Origin: Rhodococcus sp. 4CII
GTDB lineage: Bacteria; Actinomycetota; Actinomycetes; Mycobacteriales; Mycobacteriaceae
Direction: 5' to 3'
NCBI RefSeq assembly: GCF_014256275.1
Contig: NZ_JACCFE010000002.1
Location: 2,852,001-2,916,000, forward strand
DNA length: 64,000 bases
Position numbers and translations under genes: made by a program. Shown one piece after another: positions 53,601 to 63,175 of this stretch (the first letter of the stretch is position 1; each line of letters begins with the position of its first letter). Under the pieces are notes generated by a model. It was not told the DNA's origin. It saw only the letters and a list, made by a program, of their open reading frames with translations, and did not search any database.

Positions 53601-53948
53601 ATGAGTGCCTCGACCGAATGGGCGAAAGCCCCCGACTTCGCCGGACAACCTGCTCGGCTCGAGGCCATCCATGCGCAGACGCTGGCGGACAAGGCCAATT
53701 ACCTCGACGACGGGATGAACGAAGTCGAGTGCCGCACGTGCGGCACCTGTGTGCTGGTGCGCAAGAACAGCCTCAAGCACACGAGCGTCCAGTGGACGGA
53801 CGATCCGGCGAAGACGTGCCCGACATTCCGGGACGCCGTCGGCGAGGGACAGTCCATCGCACTCCGGGAGGGGTGTCCACGACTGTGGGACAGCATCAAC
53901 CACGCGGTGATGGAGGGGTTCATCGACGTGCGGGATCGCGTCGAATAG
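53601..53948 (+). CDS. Small cysteine-rich protein linked to kshA
   Basis: A 115-residue protein with five cysteines: CRTCGTC (44, 47, 50), then KTCPTF (73) and GCPRLW (92). The arrangement suggests a metal or Fe-S site. The rest is helical with no known domain. It begins 2 bp after kshA stops, so it is made with the oxygenase. It could be an assembly or electron-transfer helper for the Rieske protein; that is inferred, since I recognise no characterised homologue. No transmembrane or signal segment is seen. Confidence 0.75.
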   Translation: MSASTEWAKAPDFAGQPARLEAIHAQTLADKANYLDDGMNEVECRTCGTCVLVRKNSLKHTSVQWTDDPAKTCPTFRDAVGEGQSIALREGCPRLWDSINHAVMEGFIDVRDRVE

Positions 53949-53975
53949 TCGTCGGCGCCGTCCGCCCGGATACGT

Positions 53976-54026
53976 CGCCCGATGTGACATTCGTGCCGTC
54001 TGTCTGCACGAATGTCACATCGGGCG
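53976..54026. other. Perfect 21-bp hairpin downstream of the kshA operon
   Basis: Arms 53976-53996 and 54006-54026 are perfectly complementary (21 bp) around a 9-nt loop (CGTCTGTCT). The core is GATGTGACATTCGTGC. No T-run follows, so it may be a repeat-type element or a terminator lacking U. Lies between the Cys-rich gene and the VOC gene. Confidence 0.85.
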
Positions 54027-54082
54027 CATAGGCTGGACGTGCCGTCGGATACGGCGGTTCCCCGCCGAACCGGAGGCGTCCC

Positions 54083-54460
54083 ATGACAGGCCGAATCGTG
54101 CATTTCGAGATCCCCTTCGACGACGGCGACCGCGCACGAACGTTCTATCGGGACGCGTTCGGGTGGGCCATCGCCGAGATCCCCGACATGGATTACAGCA
54201 TGGTCAGCACCGGACCGGTCGGCGAGAGCGGCATGCCCGACGAACCGGGGTACATCAACGGCGGCATGATGCAGCGGGGCGAGGTGACGTCTCCCGTGGT
54301 CACCGTGGACGTCGAGAGCATCGACGCCGCCCTCGCGAAGATCGAATCCCTCGGCGGAAAGACCGTCACCGGCAGGACCCCCGTCGGGAACATGGGCTTC
54401 GCCGCATACTTCACCGACTCGGAGGGCAACGTCGTCGGGCTGTGGGAGACCGCCCGCTGA
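54083..54460 (+). CDS. VOC-superfamily (glyoxalase-like) protein
   Basis: A 125-residue single-module-pair VOC protein: IVHFEIPFDDGDRARTFYRDAFGW at the start, YINGGMMQRG, and the closing MGFAAYFTDSEGNVVGLWE with its Glu. The first strand has a His in place of the usual metal ligand position and the last strand ends with Glu, so metal binding is possible. Family functions include isomerases, dioxygenases and resistance proteins. No link to the steroid genes can be shown; it is between hairpins and convergent with hsaF. Confidence 0.85.
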   Translation: MTGRIVHFEIPFDDGDRARTFYRDAFGWAIAEIPDMDYSMVSTGPVGESGMPDEPGYINGGMMQRGEVTSPVVTVDVESIDAALAKIESLGGKTVTGRTPVGNMGFAAYFTDSEGNVVGLWETAR

Positions 54461-54462
54461 CC

Positions 54463-54504
54463 CGTGAGTACTTGTCGACCACGGGTGGTTGACAAGTTCT
54501 CACG
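54463..54504. terminator. Bidirectional terminator-like hairpin, VOC/hsaF
   Basis: Two 20-nt arms (54463-54482 and 54485-54504) pair with one mismatch and one wobble around a GG turn. It lies between the converging VOC and hsaF genes and includes the hsaF stop codon. Confidence 0.7.
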
Positions 54505-55558
54505 CGCGCTCGCGCTGCAGTTCGAGGGCGATGTCGATGAGCTGATCCTCCTGGCCGCCGACGAGTTTGCGCTTGCCCGCGCGGACGAGGAGTTCGGCGG
54601 ACGAGACGCCGTACCGTTCGGCCTGGCGTTCGGCGTGCTTGAGGAAGCTCGAGTAGACGCCGGCATATCCCATCATCAGCGCCTGCCGGTCGAGGAGGCA
54701 TTCGGCGGGCATCGCCGGACGCACCACGTCCTCTGCAGCGTCTGCGATCGCGAAGAAGTCGATGCCCGTCTTGACTCCGATCTTGTCGCACACGCCGACG
54801 ATCGCCTCGACCGGCGCGTTTCCGGCGCCGGCACCGAATCGCCTTGTGCTGCCGTCGATCTGTTTGGCCCCGGCCCGGACCGCGGCGATCGAGTTGGCGA
54901 CACCGAGTCCGAGGTTCTCGTGACCGTGGAAACCCACCTGGGCATCGGCGCCGAGTTCCTGCACCAGCGCTTCGAAGCGGTCGGACACCTGCTCGAGTAC
55001 GAGGGCGCCCGCGGAGTCGACGACGTACACGCACTGGCAGCCGGCGTCGGCCATGATGCGGGCCTGCCGGGCGAGCTTCTCCGGTGAGATCGAGTGCGCC
55101 ATCATCAGGAAGCCGACGGTTTCGAGACCGCGGTCGCGGGCCAGGCCGAAGTGCTGGATGGACACGTCCGCCTCGGTGCAATGAGTGGCGATGCGGCAGA
55201 TGGAGGCGCCGTTGTCCTGGGCGACGATGATGTCGTCCTTGATGCCGAGGCCCGGCAGCATGAGGAAGGCGATCTTCGCGTTCTTCGCCGTGTCGACGGC
55301 GATGGAGATGAGTTCCTGCTCGGGCACCTTCGAGAATCCGTAGTTGAACGAGGACCCACCCAGTCCGTCGCCGTGCGTCACCTCGATGACCGGGACCCCG
55401 GCGCCGTCGAGCGCACCGACGATGGCCCGGACCTCGTCGCCGGTGAATTGGTGCCGCTTGTGATGCGAACCGTCCCGCAGCGAGGTGTCGGTGACGCGGA
55501 TGTCCCAGCTGGCTGACACATTCCCCGTCGCTGCGCTCGCCTCGTCGAAATGGACCAT
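54500..55558 (-). CDS. hsaF: 4-Hydroxy-2-oxohexanoate/valerate aldolase HsaF
   Basis: A 352-residue class II pyruvate aldolase (DmpG type). RVTDTSLRDGSHHKRHQF near residue 20 carries the metal Asp and catalytic His, and GFHGHENLGLGVANS the two metal His. The C-terminal communication domain is complete. It splits 4-hydroxy-2-oxo acids into pyruvate and an aldehyde that is channelled to HsaG. ATG 55558 is favoured by GGAGG 10 nt upstream; ATG 55567 overlaps the hsaG stop. It is last in the hsaE-G-F operon. Confidence 0.95.
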   Translation of the reverse strand: MVHFDEASAATGNVSASWDIRVTDTSLRDGSHHKRHQFTGDEVRAIVGALDGAGVPVIEVTHGDGLGGSSFNYGFSKVPEQELISIAVDTAKNAKIAFLMLPGLGIKDDIIVAQDNGASICRIATHCTEADVSIQHFGLARDRGLETVGFLMMAHSISPEKLARQARIMADAGCQCVYVVDSAGALVLEQVSDRFEALVQELGADAQVGFHGHENLGLGVANSIAAVRAGAKQIDGSTRRFGAGAGNAPVEAIVGVCDKIGVKTGIDFFAIADAAEDVVRPAMPAECLLDRQALMMGYAGVYSSFLKHAERQAERYGVSSAELLVRAGKRKLVGGQEDQLIDIALELQRERA

Positions 55559-55563
55559 AGTGC

Positions 55564-56466
55564 TCATGCCTCCACACTCAGGAGCTTCTGGGCGATCTCC
55601 TCGCCCACCTTGGTTGCCGCCGCGGTCATGATGTCGAGGTTGCCCGCATACGGCGGCAGGAAGTCGCCTGCACCCTCGACCTCCACGAACGTCGTGACCG
55701 TCGCCTGCCCGCCCGACACGACGCTCGGGTCGTCGAACTGCGGTTCGTTGAGCAACCGGTAGCCGGGGACGTATTGCTGGATGTCCGCGACGACGCGATG
55801 GATGGAATCGGTGATGGCGGCGCGGTCGGCGCCCTCCGGGATCGCGCAGAAGATGGTGTCGCGCATAATCATCGGCGGGTCGGCCGGGTTGAGGATGATG
55901 ATGGCCTTGCCGCGCTGCGCTCCGCCGATGGTCTCGATGCCGCGGCTGGTGGTCTTGGTGAACTCGTCGATGTTGGCGCGGGTACCCGGGCCAGCGGAGA
56001 CGGACGCCACCGAGGCGACGATCTCGGCGTAGGGCACGTCGACGACGCGGGAGACCGCGTACACGATCGGGATCGTGGCCTGCCCGCCGCACGTGATCAT
56101 GTTGATGTTGGGGGCGCCGAGGTGTTCGCGCAGGTTGGCCGGCGGGACCACGGCGGGTCCGACGGCGGCGGGGGTCAGGTCGACGGCGCGGATGCCCGCG
56201 GCCTCGTACCGGGGTGCCGCCTCCCGGTGGACGTGCGCCGACGTGGCCTCGAAGACGAGGTCGGGTTTCTCCGGCTGGTTCAGCAACCAGTCGACCCCCT
56301 CGGCGGACGTCTCCAGCCCCATCGTGCGGGCTCGTGCCAGGCCTTCGCTCTCGGGGTCGATCCCGATCATCCAGCGGGGTTCGAGCCACTCGGATCGCTG
56401 CAGTTTGTAGAGCAGGTCGGTGCTGATGTTGCCCGAGCCGACGATCGCCACACTTGCCTTTGTCAT
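55564..56466 (-). CDS. hsaG: Acylating aldehyde dehydrogenase HsaG
   Basis: A 300-residue DmpF-type acylating dehydrogenase. NAD motif VGSGNISTDLLYKL (about residues 9-22), catalytic Cys in NMITCGGQATIP (about 126) and the SVSAGPGTRANIDEF segment are conserved. It oxidises the aldehyde delivered by HsaF to propionyl-CoA (or acetyl-CoA) with CoA and NAD. GTAGGAG precedes the ATG. It lies 10 bp after hsaE and touches hsaF, forming one operon. Confidence 0.95.
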   Translation of the reverse strand: MTKASVAIVGSGNISTDLLYKLQRSEWLEPRWMIGIDPESEGLARARTMGLETSAEGVDWLLNQPEKPDLVFEATSAHVHREAAPRYEAAGIRAVDLTPAAVGPAVVPPANLREHLGAPNINMITCGGQATIPIVYAVSRVVDVPYAEIVASVASVSAGPGTRANIDEFTKTTSRGIETIGGAQRGKAIIILNPADPPMIMRDTIFCAIPEGADRAAITDSIHRVVADIQQYVPGYRLLNEPQFDDPSVVSGGQATVTTFVEVEGAGDFLPPYAGNLDIMTAAATKVGEEIAQKLLSVEA

Positions 56467-56476
56467 GAACAATCTC

Positions 56477-57262
56477 CTACTTGAACTGCAGGGACACGGA
56501 TCCGAGCCCGCTGAACTCGGCGCGGAAGTGATCACCCGGGTGCGCGTCGATGGCGCGGGTGCAGGAGCCGGGCAGCACGATGTCGCCGGCCTTCAACCGG
56601 ACGCCGAAGCTCTCGACCTTCTGCGCGAGCCAGGCGACCGCGGTCACCGGGTTGCCGAGCACGGCGTCGCTGCGCCCCTCGGCCTTGGTCTCGCCGTTGC
56701 TCGTCAGGACGGCGTCGATGGCCTTGATGTCGATGTCCGTCGGCCGCACCCGGTTCCTGCCGAGCACGAAACCGGCGGACGACGCGTTGTCGGCGATCGT
56801 GTCGGGCAGAGTGATCTTCCAATCGGTGATCCGACTGTCGATCAGTTCGATGGACGGCGCGAACGCCACGGTGGCGTCGAGGACGTCCTGTTCGGTGCAG
56901 CCGGCCCCGGGGAGGTCGGCGCCCAGCACGAACGCGACCTCGACCTCGACGCGCGGGAAGCAGAACCGCGCGGTGTCGACGGGTTGATCTTCGAACACTT
57001 CCATGTCGGCGAGCAGATGGCCGTAATCGGGTTCGTCGACGCCCATCATCTGCTGCATCGCGAGGGACGACAGGCCCACCTTGTGCCCGACGACCTTCGC
57101 GCCGTCCTGCAACCGGCGGCGGATGTTGATGAGCTGGATCTCGTAGGCGTCGACGACGTCGATGTCGGGATGGTCCGCGGTCAGGGGGCCGATGGGAGCG
57201 CGGCCGCGTTCGGCAGCGTCGAGCTGATCCGCCAACTCGGTGCGTAGTTGCGTCGAGAGCAT
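56477..57262 (-). CDS. hsaE: 2-Hydroxypentadienoate-type hydratase HsaE
   Basis: A 261-residue hydratase of the MhpD/DmpE family. GHKVGLSSLAMQQMMGVDEPDYGHL (about residues 60-84), the metal carboxylates in VEVEVAFVLG and the terminal PGDHFRAEFSGLGSVSLQF are typical. It adds water to 2-hydroxyhexa-2,4-dienoate from the HsaD step. It is first in the hsaE-G-F operon and is divergent from kstD. A degenerate KstR-type site 56 bp upstream and the perfect one at 57396 both lie in the shared gap. Confidence 0.95.
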   Translation of the reverse strand: MLSTQLRTELADQLDAAERGRAPIGPLTADHPDIDVVDAYEIQLINIRRRLQDGAKVVGHKVGLSSLAMQQMMGVDEPDYGHLLADMEVFEDQPVDTARFCFPRVEVEVAFVLGADLPGAGCTEQDVLDATVAFAPSIELIDSRITDWKITLPDTIADNASSAGFVLGRNRVRPTDIDIKAIDAVLTSNGETKAEGRSDAVLGNPVTAVAWLAQKVESFGVRLKAGDIVLPGSCTRAIDAHPGDHFRAEFSGLGSVSLQFK

Positions 57263-57317
57263 GGTGTGAGGACCTTCCCTGAAGTTCGTTCGCGTGCGCA
57301 CGCCCACCGGTTTTCAC

Positions 57318-57331
57318 TGCAACGTGTTTCG
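57318..57331. promoter_or_regulatory. Weak KstR-type site, hsaE side
   Basis: TGCAACGTGTTTCG keeps T, AAC and GTT of the consensus but not the final A. It lies 56 bp upstream of hsaE, in the position expected for its own operator. Confidence 0.45.
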
Positions 57332-57395
57332 TTCTTGTTCGTTGGCGTCAGTAATACTTCCTGGCAGAAACGATGGACTGACAACCCCATCATTC

Positions 57396-57409
57396 TATAA
57401 CGTGTTCTA
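57396..57409. promoter_or_regulatory. KstR-type operator, kstD side
   Basis: TATAACGTGTTCTA, an exact consensus match identical to the kshA site, ends 1 bp before the kstD ATG. No ribosome-binding site fits between, so the kstD transcript may be leaderless, with the repressor covering its start. Confidence 0.85.
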
Positions 57410-57410
57410 C

Positions 57411-59117
57411 ATGAGCAAGCACGAATACGACATCGTGGTCGTCGGGAGCGGTGCCGGTGGGATGACCGCGGCCCTGACCGCGGCCCACAAGGGACTGAGC
57501 GTCGTCATCCTGGAAAAGGCAGCGCACTTCGGCGGCTCGACCGCACGCTCCGGCGGTGGCGTGTGGATCCCCAACAACGAGGCCCTGATCGCCGCCGGCG
57601 TGGACGACACCACCGACGCCGCGCGGACCTACCTGCACAGCATCATCGGCGACGTCGTCCCGAAGGACCGCATCGACGCCTACATCGACCGTGGCCCCGA
57701 GATGCTGTCGTTCGTGCTGAAGAACAGCCCGCTGAAGCTGCAGTGGGTGCCCGAATACTCCGACTACTACCCCGAGGCCCCCGGCGGACGGCTCGGCGGA
57801 CGGTCCGTCGAGCCGACACCGTTCGACGGCAGAAAGCTCGGTGCCGACCTCGCGAAACTCGAACCCGATTACGTCAAGGCTCCCTCCAATTTCGTGATCA
57901 CCCAGGCCGATTACCGCTGGCTGAACCTGTTGATGCGCAACCCGCGCGGTCCACTGCGGGCCGTCCGGGTCGGGCTCCGATTCCTGGGCGCCAAGCTCAC
58001 CGGCAAACGGCTGCTCGTCCGCGGTCAGGCGCTCGTCGCCGGACTGCAGGCCGGGCTGAAGGCGGCGGGCGTCCCGATCCTGCTCGACACCCCGCTCACC
58101 GACCTCCACGTGGAGGACGGCGTGGTCCGAGGTGTCGACGCCACGGTCGACGGGCAGCCGCAGGTGTTCCGGGCGCGCCGCGGCGTCGTGATCGCGTCGG
58201 GCGGATTCGAGCACAACGACGAGGCCCGCAAGAAGTACCAGCGGGCGCCGATCGGCACCGAGTGGACCGTCGGCGCGAAGGCCAACACCGGCGACGGCAT
58301 CTGGGCGGGCGAAAAGCTCGGTGCCGCGCTCGATCTGATGGAGGACGCCTGGTGGGGTCCGTCTATCCCGCTCACCGGCGGCCCGTGGTTCGCGCTGTCC
58401 GAGCGGAGCCTGCCCGGCTGCATCATGATCAACGAATCCGGCAAGCGCTTCGTCAACGAATCGGCACCGTACGTCGAGGCGACGCACGCGATGTACGGCG
58501 GTACCCACGGGCAGGGCGACGGCCCGGGCGAGAACGTTCCGTGCTGGCTCGTGCTCGACCAGCGGTACCGCGACCGGTACGCGTTCGCCGGCCTCACCCC
58601 GCGGTCCCCGTTCCCCGGTCGCTGGCTGAAGGCGGGAGTCGTCGTCAAGGCGGGCACCGTCGCCGAACTCGCCGGGAAGATCGGCGTCCCCGTCGACGCG
58701 CTTACCGAAACGGTCTCGCGTTTCAACACTTTCGCCCGGAACGGCAAGGACGAGGACTTCGGCCGCGGCGAGAGCGGCTACGACCACTATTACGGGGATC
58801 CCCGCAACAAGCCGAACCCCAGCCTGGGCGCGCTCGAGAAGGCGCCGTTCTTCGCCGTCAAGATGGTTCCGGGCGATCTCGGGACCAAGGGCGGCCTCCG
58901 CACCGACCGCCACGCCCGCGTCCTCCGCGCGGACGGCAGCAGCATCGAGAACCTGTACGCGGTGGGCAATGCCAGCGGCCCCGTAATGGGCCACACCTAT
59001 GCGGGCCCCGGCGCGACCATCGGTCCGGCGATGACGTTCGGCTATCTCGCCGTCCTCGACATCCTCGCAAAATCCGAACAGACCGAGCTGACCGGAGACG
59101 CCACCAATGCCCATTGA
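57411..59117 (+). CDS. kstD: 3-Ketosteroid delta-1-dehydrogenase KstD
   Basis: A 568-residue FAD dehydrogenase of the fumarate-reductase fold. FAD motif VVVGSGAGGMTAALTA (about residues 8-23), ARSGGGVWIPNN, the catalytic-domain Tyr residues in GWxY-type segments, and the terminal AVGNASGPVMGHTYAGPGATIGPAMTFGYLA are characteristic of KstD. It introduces the 1(2) double bond in 3-ketosteroids; with KshA this triggers ring B opening. It has no Shine-Dalgarno site, and the KstR-type operator abuts the start. The hydratase gene overlaps its end by 11 bases. Confidence 0.94.
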   Translation: MSKHEYDIVVVGSGAGGMTAALTAAHKGLSVVILEKAAHFGGSTARSGGGVWIPNNEALIAAGVDDTTDAARTYLHSIIGDVVPKDRIDAYIDRGPEMLSFVLKNSPLKLQWVPEYSDYYPEAPGGRLGGRSVEPTPFDGRKLGADLAKLEPDYVKAPSNFVITQADYRWLNLLMRNPRGPLRAVRVGLRFLGAKLTGKRLLVRGQALVAGLQAGLKAAGVPILLDTPLTDLHVEDGVVRGVDATVDGQPQVFRARRGVVIASGGFEHNDEARKKYQRAPIGTEWTVGAKANTGDGIWAGEKLGAALDLMEDAWWGPSIPLTGGPWFALSERSLPGCIMINESGKRFVNESAPYVEATHAMYGGTHGQGDGPGENVPCWLVLDQRYRDRYAFAGLTPRSPFPGRWLKAGVVVKAGTVAELAGKIGVPVDALTETVSRFNTFARNGKDEDFGRGESGYDHYYGDPRNKPNPSLGALEKAPFFAVKMVPGDLGTKGGLRTDRHARVLRADGSSIENLYAVGNASGPVMGHTYAGPGATIGPAMTFGYLAVLDILAKSEQTELTGDATNAH

Positions 59118-59973
59118 TCCGGACATCGCCATCGGGGCCGAACTGCCCACCCAGGAGTTCTCCTGGACCAGTTCCGACGTGCAGCACTACCACCTCGCCC
59201 TCGGCGCCGGATCGCGTCCGCTCGACGAGAAGGAGTTGCGGTACCTGACCGACGGGACACCGCAGGTGCTTCCCACGTTCGCCACGGTCGCCGCGAATTT
59301 CCATGCCACCGAGGCGCCGAGCGTGTCGTTCCCGGGAGTCGAGATCGACCTCGCGAAGGTGGTCCACGGCGGCCAGGACGTGGCCGTGCACCGGCCGATC
59401 CCTCCGGAGGGCAAGGCCCGCACCACCACCCGCATCGCCGAGGTGTGGGACAAGGGCAAGGCAGCCGTCATCGTGCAGGAATCGACGACCACCGACCTCG
59501 ACGGCAATCCCCTGTGGACCGGGCGGTCGTCCATCTTCGCCCGCGGTGAAGGCGGATTCGGCGGTGATCGCGGACCGTCGACGTCCGTCGAACTGCCCGA
59601 CCGTCCCGCTGACGCCGAGGTCGACTCCCCCGTGCTGCCGCAGCAGGCGCTGCTGTACCGGATGTGCGGCGACCGCAACCCCCTGCATTCCGACCCGAAG
59701 TTCGCCTCCGCCGCAGGGTTTCCCGCACCGATTCTGCACGGCCTCTGCACCTACGGGATGGTGTGCAAGGCCGCGGTCGACACGGTTCTCGACGCGGACG
59801 CGTCGCAGGTCGCGGGGTTCCGCGTCCGGTTCGCCGGCGTGGTCTTTCCGGGCGAGACGCTCCATACCCGGATCTGGAAGGACGAGGGCAGGCTCCTCAT
59901 CTCCGCCACGGTTCCCGAGCGCGATCATGCGCCGGCCCTGGCCGACGTGGTGCTGACCCTGGCACCGGGGTGA
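59107..59973 (+). CDS. MaoC-like enoyl-CoA hydratase (Hsd4B type)
   Basis: A 288-residue double-hotdog hydratase. The C-terminal hydratase-2 motif is YRMCGDRNPLHSDPKFASAAGFPAPILHG, with the Asp/His pair. The N-terminal half is the degenerate hotdog. It hydrates trans-2-enoyl-CoA; homologues named Hsd4B are encoded beside kstD in rhodococci and mycobacteria and act on steroid side-chain CoA esters. It overlaps kstD by 11 bases and shares its KstR-type promoter. Confidence 0.9.
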   Translation: MPIDPDIAIGAELPTQEFSWTSSDVQHYHLALGAGSRPLDEKELRYLTDGTPQVLPTFATVAANFHATEAPSVSFPGVEIDLAKVVHGGQDVAVHRPIPPEGKARTTTRIAEVWDKGKAAVIVQESTTTDLDGNPLWTGRSSIFARGEGGFGGDRGPSTSVELPDRPADAEVDSPVLPQQALLYRMCGDRNPLHSDPKFASAAGFPAPILHGLCTYGMVCKAAVDTVLDADASQVAGFRVRFAGVVFPGETLHTRIWKDEGRLLISATVPERDHAPALADVVLTLAPG

Positions 59974-60161
59974 CAGTTACCGAAATTTGACCGAATTCGC
60001 CCCGTTCGGGCGGATATTCGCAATTGCCGGGCACGACGCCGCAACACTTTGTACGCTTTCCGTGACCTCATCGAGACGTGTCAACCGATGGTCGGGGCGG
60101 TTCCACGGCTCTCGGAGCAGTAGCAGAACGCCCGAGCAGGAGCGAACAAAGGGGGGACGTC

Positions 60162-60689
60162 GTGTCCCAGCGCAGGCTTCTCCGTCCCGTGCGGCGTGCC
60201 GCCGTTGCCGGTGCTCTCGCGTTCTGCGCGACCGCACTGGTCGCGCTTCCGGCGAACGCCGCACCGGTCGCCGGCAGTTCCGACAGCGGCAGCACCGGCG
60301 GCAGTTCGATGGGTTCGTCCGTTCTCCCGACGCCCATTCCCACGCCGACCGGGCTGGCCGCGCTCGCGGCGGCAGTCACCCAGACGGGCAAGCCCTATCT
60401 GTGGGGTGGGACGGGTCCGGACGCGTGGGACTGTTCGGGTCTGGTGCAGTGGGCGTTCCGGCAGGCAGGGGTGAATCTGCCCCGCACCACGTGGGAGCAG
60501 GCCGAGGTCGGCGCGCCCATTCCGCTGTGGGCGTTGGCCCCCGGCGACATAGTGGTGCTCAACCCGGACGCGTCGCACATCGGTATCTACGCGGGCTTCG
60601 GCCAGGTGTTCAATGCGTACGGACGTGGCGTTCCGGTGGGTCTGGCGCCGCTGTCGCAGTTCCAGATCTACAGCATCCGCCGGTTCTGA
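60162..60689 (+). CDS. Secreted NlpC/P60 peptidoglycan hydrolase
   Basis: A 175-residue exported cell-wall hydrolase. A signal peptide (residues 1-33, RRLLRPVRRAAVAGALAF then a cut after ANA) is followed by a Ser/Gly linker and the NlpC/P60 domain (about residues 70-175). The catalytic Cys is in AWDCSGLVQWAF and the His in DASHIGIYAG; both are present, so it should be active against D-Glu-mDAP bonds. GTG 60162 is used because GGGGGGA lies 6 nt upstream. No c-di-AMP riboswitch is clear in the 190-bp leader. Its end overlaps the convergent gene by 22 bp. Confidence 0.88.
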   Translation: MSQRRLLRPVRRAAVAGALAFCATALVALPANAAPVAGSSDSGSTGGSSMGSSVLPTPIPTPTGLAALAAAVTQTGKPYLWGGTGPDAWDCSGLVQWAFRQAGVNLPRTTWEQAEVGAPIPLWALAPGDIVVLNPDASHIGIYAGFGQVFNAYGRGVPVGLAPLSQFQIYSIRRF

Positions 60690-61000
60690 GGTTCGGCCGA
60701 CGGCCCGGGGCGCCTCGCATACGGCCAGACCGCGACCACGAACAGCAGCACCACAGCACCCGGCACGAGCAGCGACGACCATGCCGGTCCGCCCGGGAGT
60801 GTCGCCGCCAGACTCGCGGCCGCGCCGGCGACGACCGCGCCCAGCAGAAGCGTCGGCATTCCCGGTGCGACACCGGTGTACGCGACGAGCAGCAGGCCCG
60901 TCGCCGCGACACCGGCGGCGGCCGCCCCGACTGCGGACGCGTTGCCCAGGACGAGCGCGACCAGCGCCGCCTGCACCGCGATCACCGCCACCCCTCTCAT
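60668..61000 (-). CDS. Small membrane protein of the MoxR operon
   Basis: A 110-residue protein with four hydrophobic helices filling residues 3-90 and an Arg/Pro-rich cytosolic tail. Its ATG overlaps the DUF58 stop (ATGA). In mycobacteria a small membrane protein similarly follows the DUF58 gene next to moxR. No function is known; it may anchor the complex. It overlaps the end of the NlpC/P60 gene by 22 bases on the other strand. Confidence 0.8.
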   Translation of the reverse strand: MRGVAVIAVQAALVALVLGNASAVGAAAAGVAATGLLLVAYTGVAPGMPTLLLGAVVAGAAASLAATLPGGPAWSSLLVPGAVVLLFVVAVWPYARRPGPSAEPQNRRML

Positions 61001-62222
61001 CGGAGCGCCCCCGACGGCCGGCGGGCACGATCGGCGAGAGCCAGCGCCAGGTCCAGCGCGGAATCGTCCTCCCACGCCACCACCGGGACCCCGAGAACAC
61101 CCATGTTCCGGTACATGTTGCGGCGTTCGAGCCGCCACATCCGGGCGGTCATCGGGTCGAGTTCGTGCTCGAACGGGGGGCCGCGGAGCACGTCGACTGC
61201 GACGACGACGTGCCCGCGTCGCCTCAATTCCAGCAGCGCCAGCGCAAAATTGGTGTCCAGCATGGTGGAGAACGCGATGACCACCGCCCTCGGCGGCAAG
61301 GCGACCCGGGGCACGAGCGTGCCTTCGGAGGCGGCCGAGTCGGAGTCGGAGTCGAGGACGGTGTCGAGGATTCGGTAGAACTGCCTGCGTCCGATGTCGG
61401 CGCCGAGCCACCGCAGCCGCAGTCCGCTGGCGACCACCCCGGCGCGATCGCCGCGCTGCAACGCCGACTGCACCACCTGCGTAGCCCCGCGGACGGTCCG
61501 GTGCAGGCTCTCCGACGCGGGCCCCGGCGCCTGCGGGGTGGTGTCGAGTACCGCGACGACGTCCGCGGCGCGGTCCATGATCCGCTCGGTCACGTGGAGT
61601 CGGCCGCGCCGGGCACTCACCGGCCAGTTGACGCTGCGCAGCGGATCGCCGGGAGCGTGCGGCCGGATGTCGCCGAACTCGACCCCCGAACCGTATCGGC
61701 GGGTGCGGTGCGCTCCGATGCGGTCCGGAAGCGGGGCGTGCGGAAGCGGAGTCTGCATCGGCGGCGCGAGCGGAAAGATCCGCAACTCGGCGACGGGCAC
61801 CCGCACGGTCGCCGTCCACAGGCCGCCGCCGGCACGGGCCGTGACGGTCAGTGCGGGTTCGTACCGCCCCCACCGGTGCGCCGAGACCAGATATTCGCCG
61901 TCGCCGTCCTGCTCGACCGTGTAGCTGTCGGACGCCGCCGGTGTCACCGCGAGTTCCGCCGCACCGCCGCACGCTCTCACCTGCACCGACAACCGCACGG
62001 ACTCGGATTCGAAACACCGCAGCGCGCCCTCCGGCGTCTCGACCCGCACACGGGTCGCCGGTCGCGGCAGCCACGTCACCGCACCGAGCGCGCCGAGCAT
62101 CGGAGCGGCGAAGACCACCAGTTCCCACCAGCGCCCCACCACCCCCGCGGTCAGTGCCACGGCCGCGCAGGTCGCCAGCGCGAGGGCGGCAGGCGACGCC
62201 CGCCAGGCCAGCGCGTGCTCCG

Positions 62223-62226
<4 letters not shown>
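60997..62226 (-). CDS. DUF58 protein
   Basis: A 409-residue protein. Two helices at residues 15-50 are followed by a soluble domain with the DUF58 signature GVEFGDIRPHAPGDPLRSVNWPVSARRGRLHV (about 195-226 in pieces) and a von-Willebrand-A-like fold (ADVVAVLDT). DUF58 proteins pair with MoxR ATPases, which are thought to remodel or insert metal into client proteins. It overlaps moxR and the small membrane gene by 4 bases each, in one operon. Confidence 0.92.
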
Positions 62227-63173
<947 letters not shown>

Positions 63174-63175
63174 CG

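Noticed and set aside
57390..59150. 586-codon leftward frame opposite kstD
   Set aside because: Antisense shadow of kstD; no motif, no ribosome-binding site.
60081..60670. Riboswitch (c-di-AMP type) in or near the NlpC/P60 leader
   Set aside because: Such switches often precede cell-wall hydrolases in actinobacteria, but I could not find the conserved core in 59974-60161.
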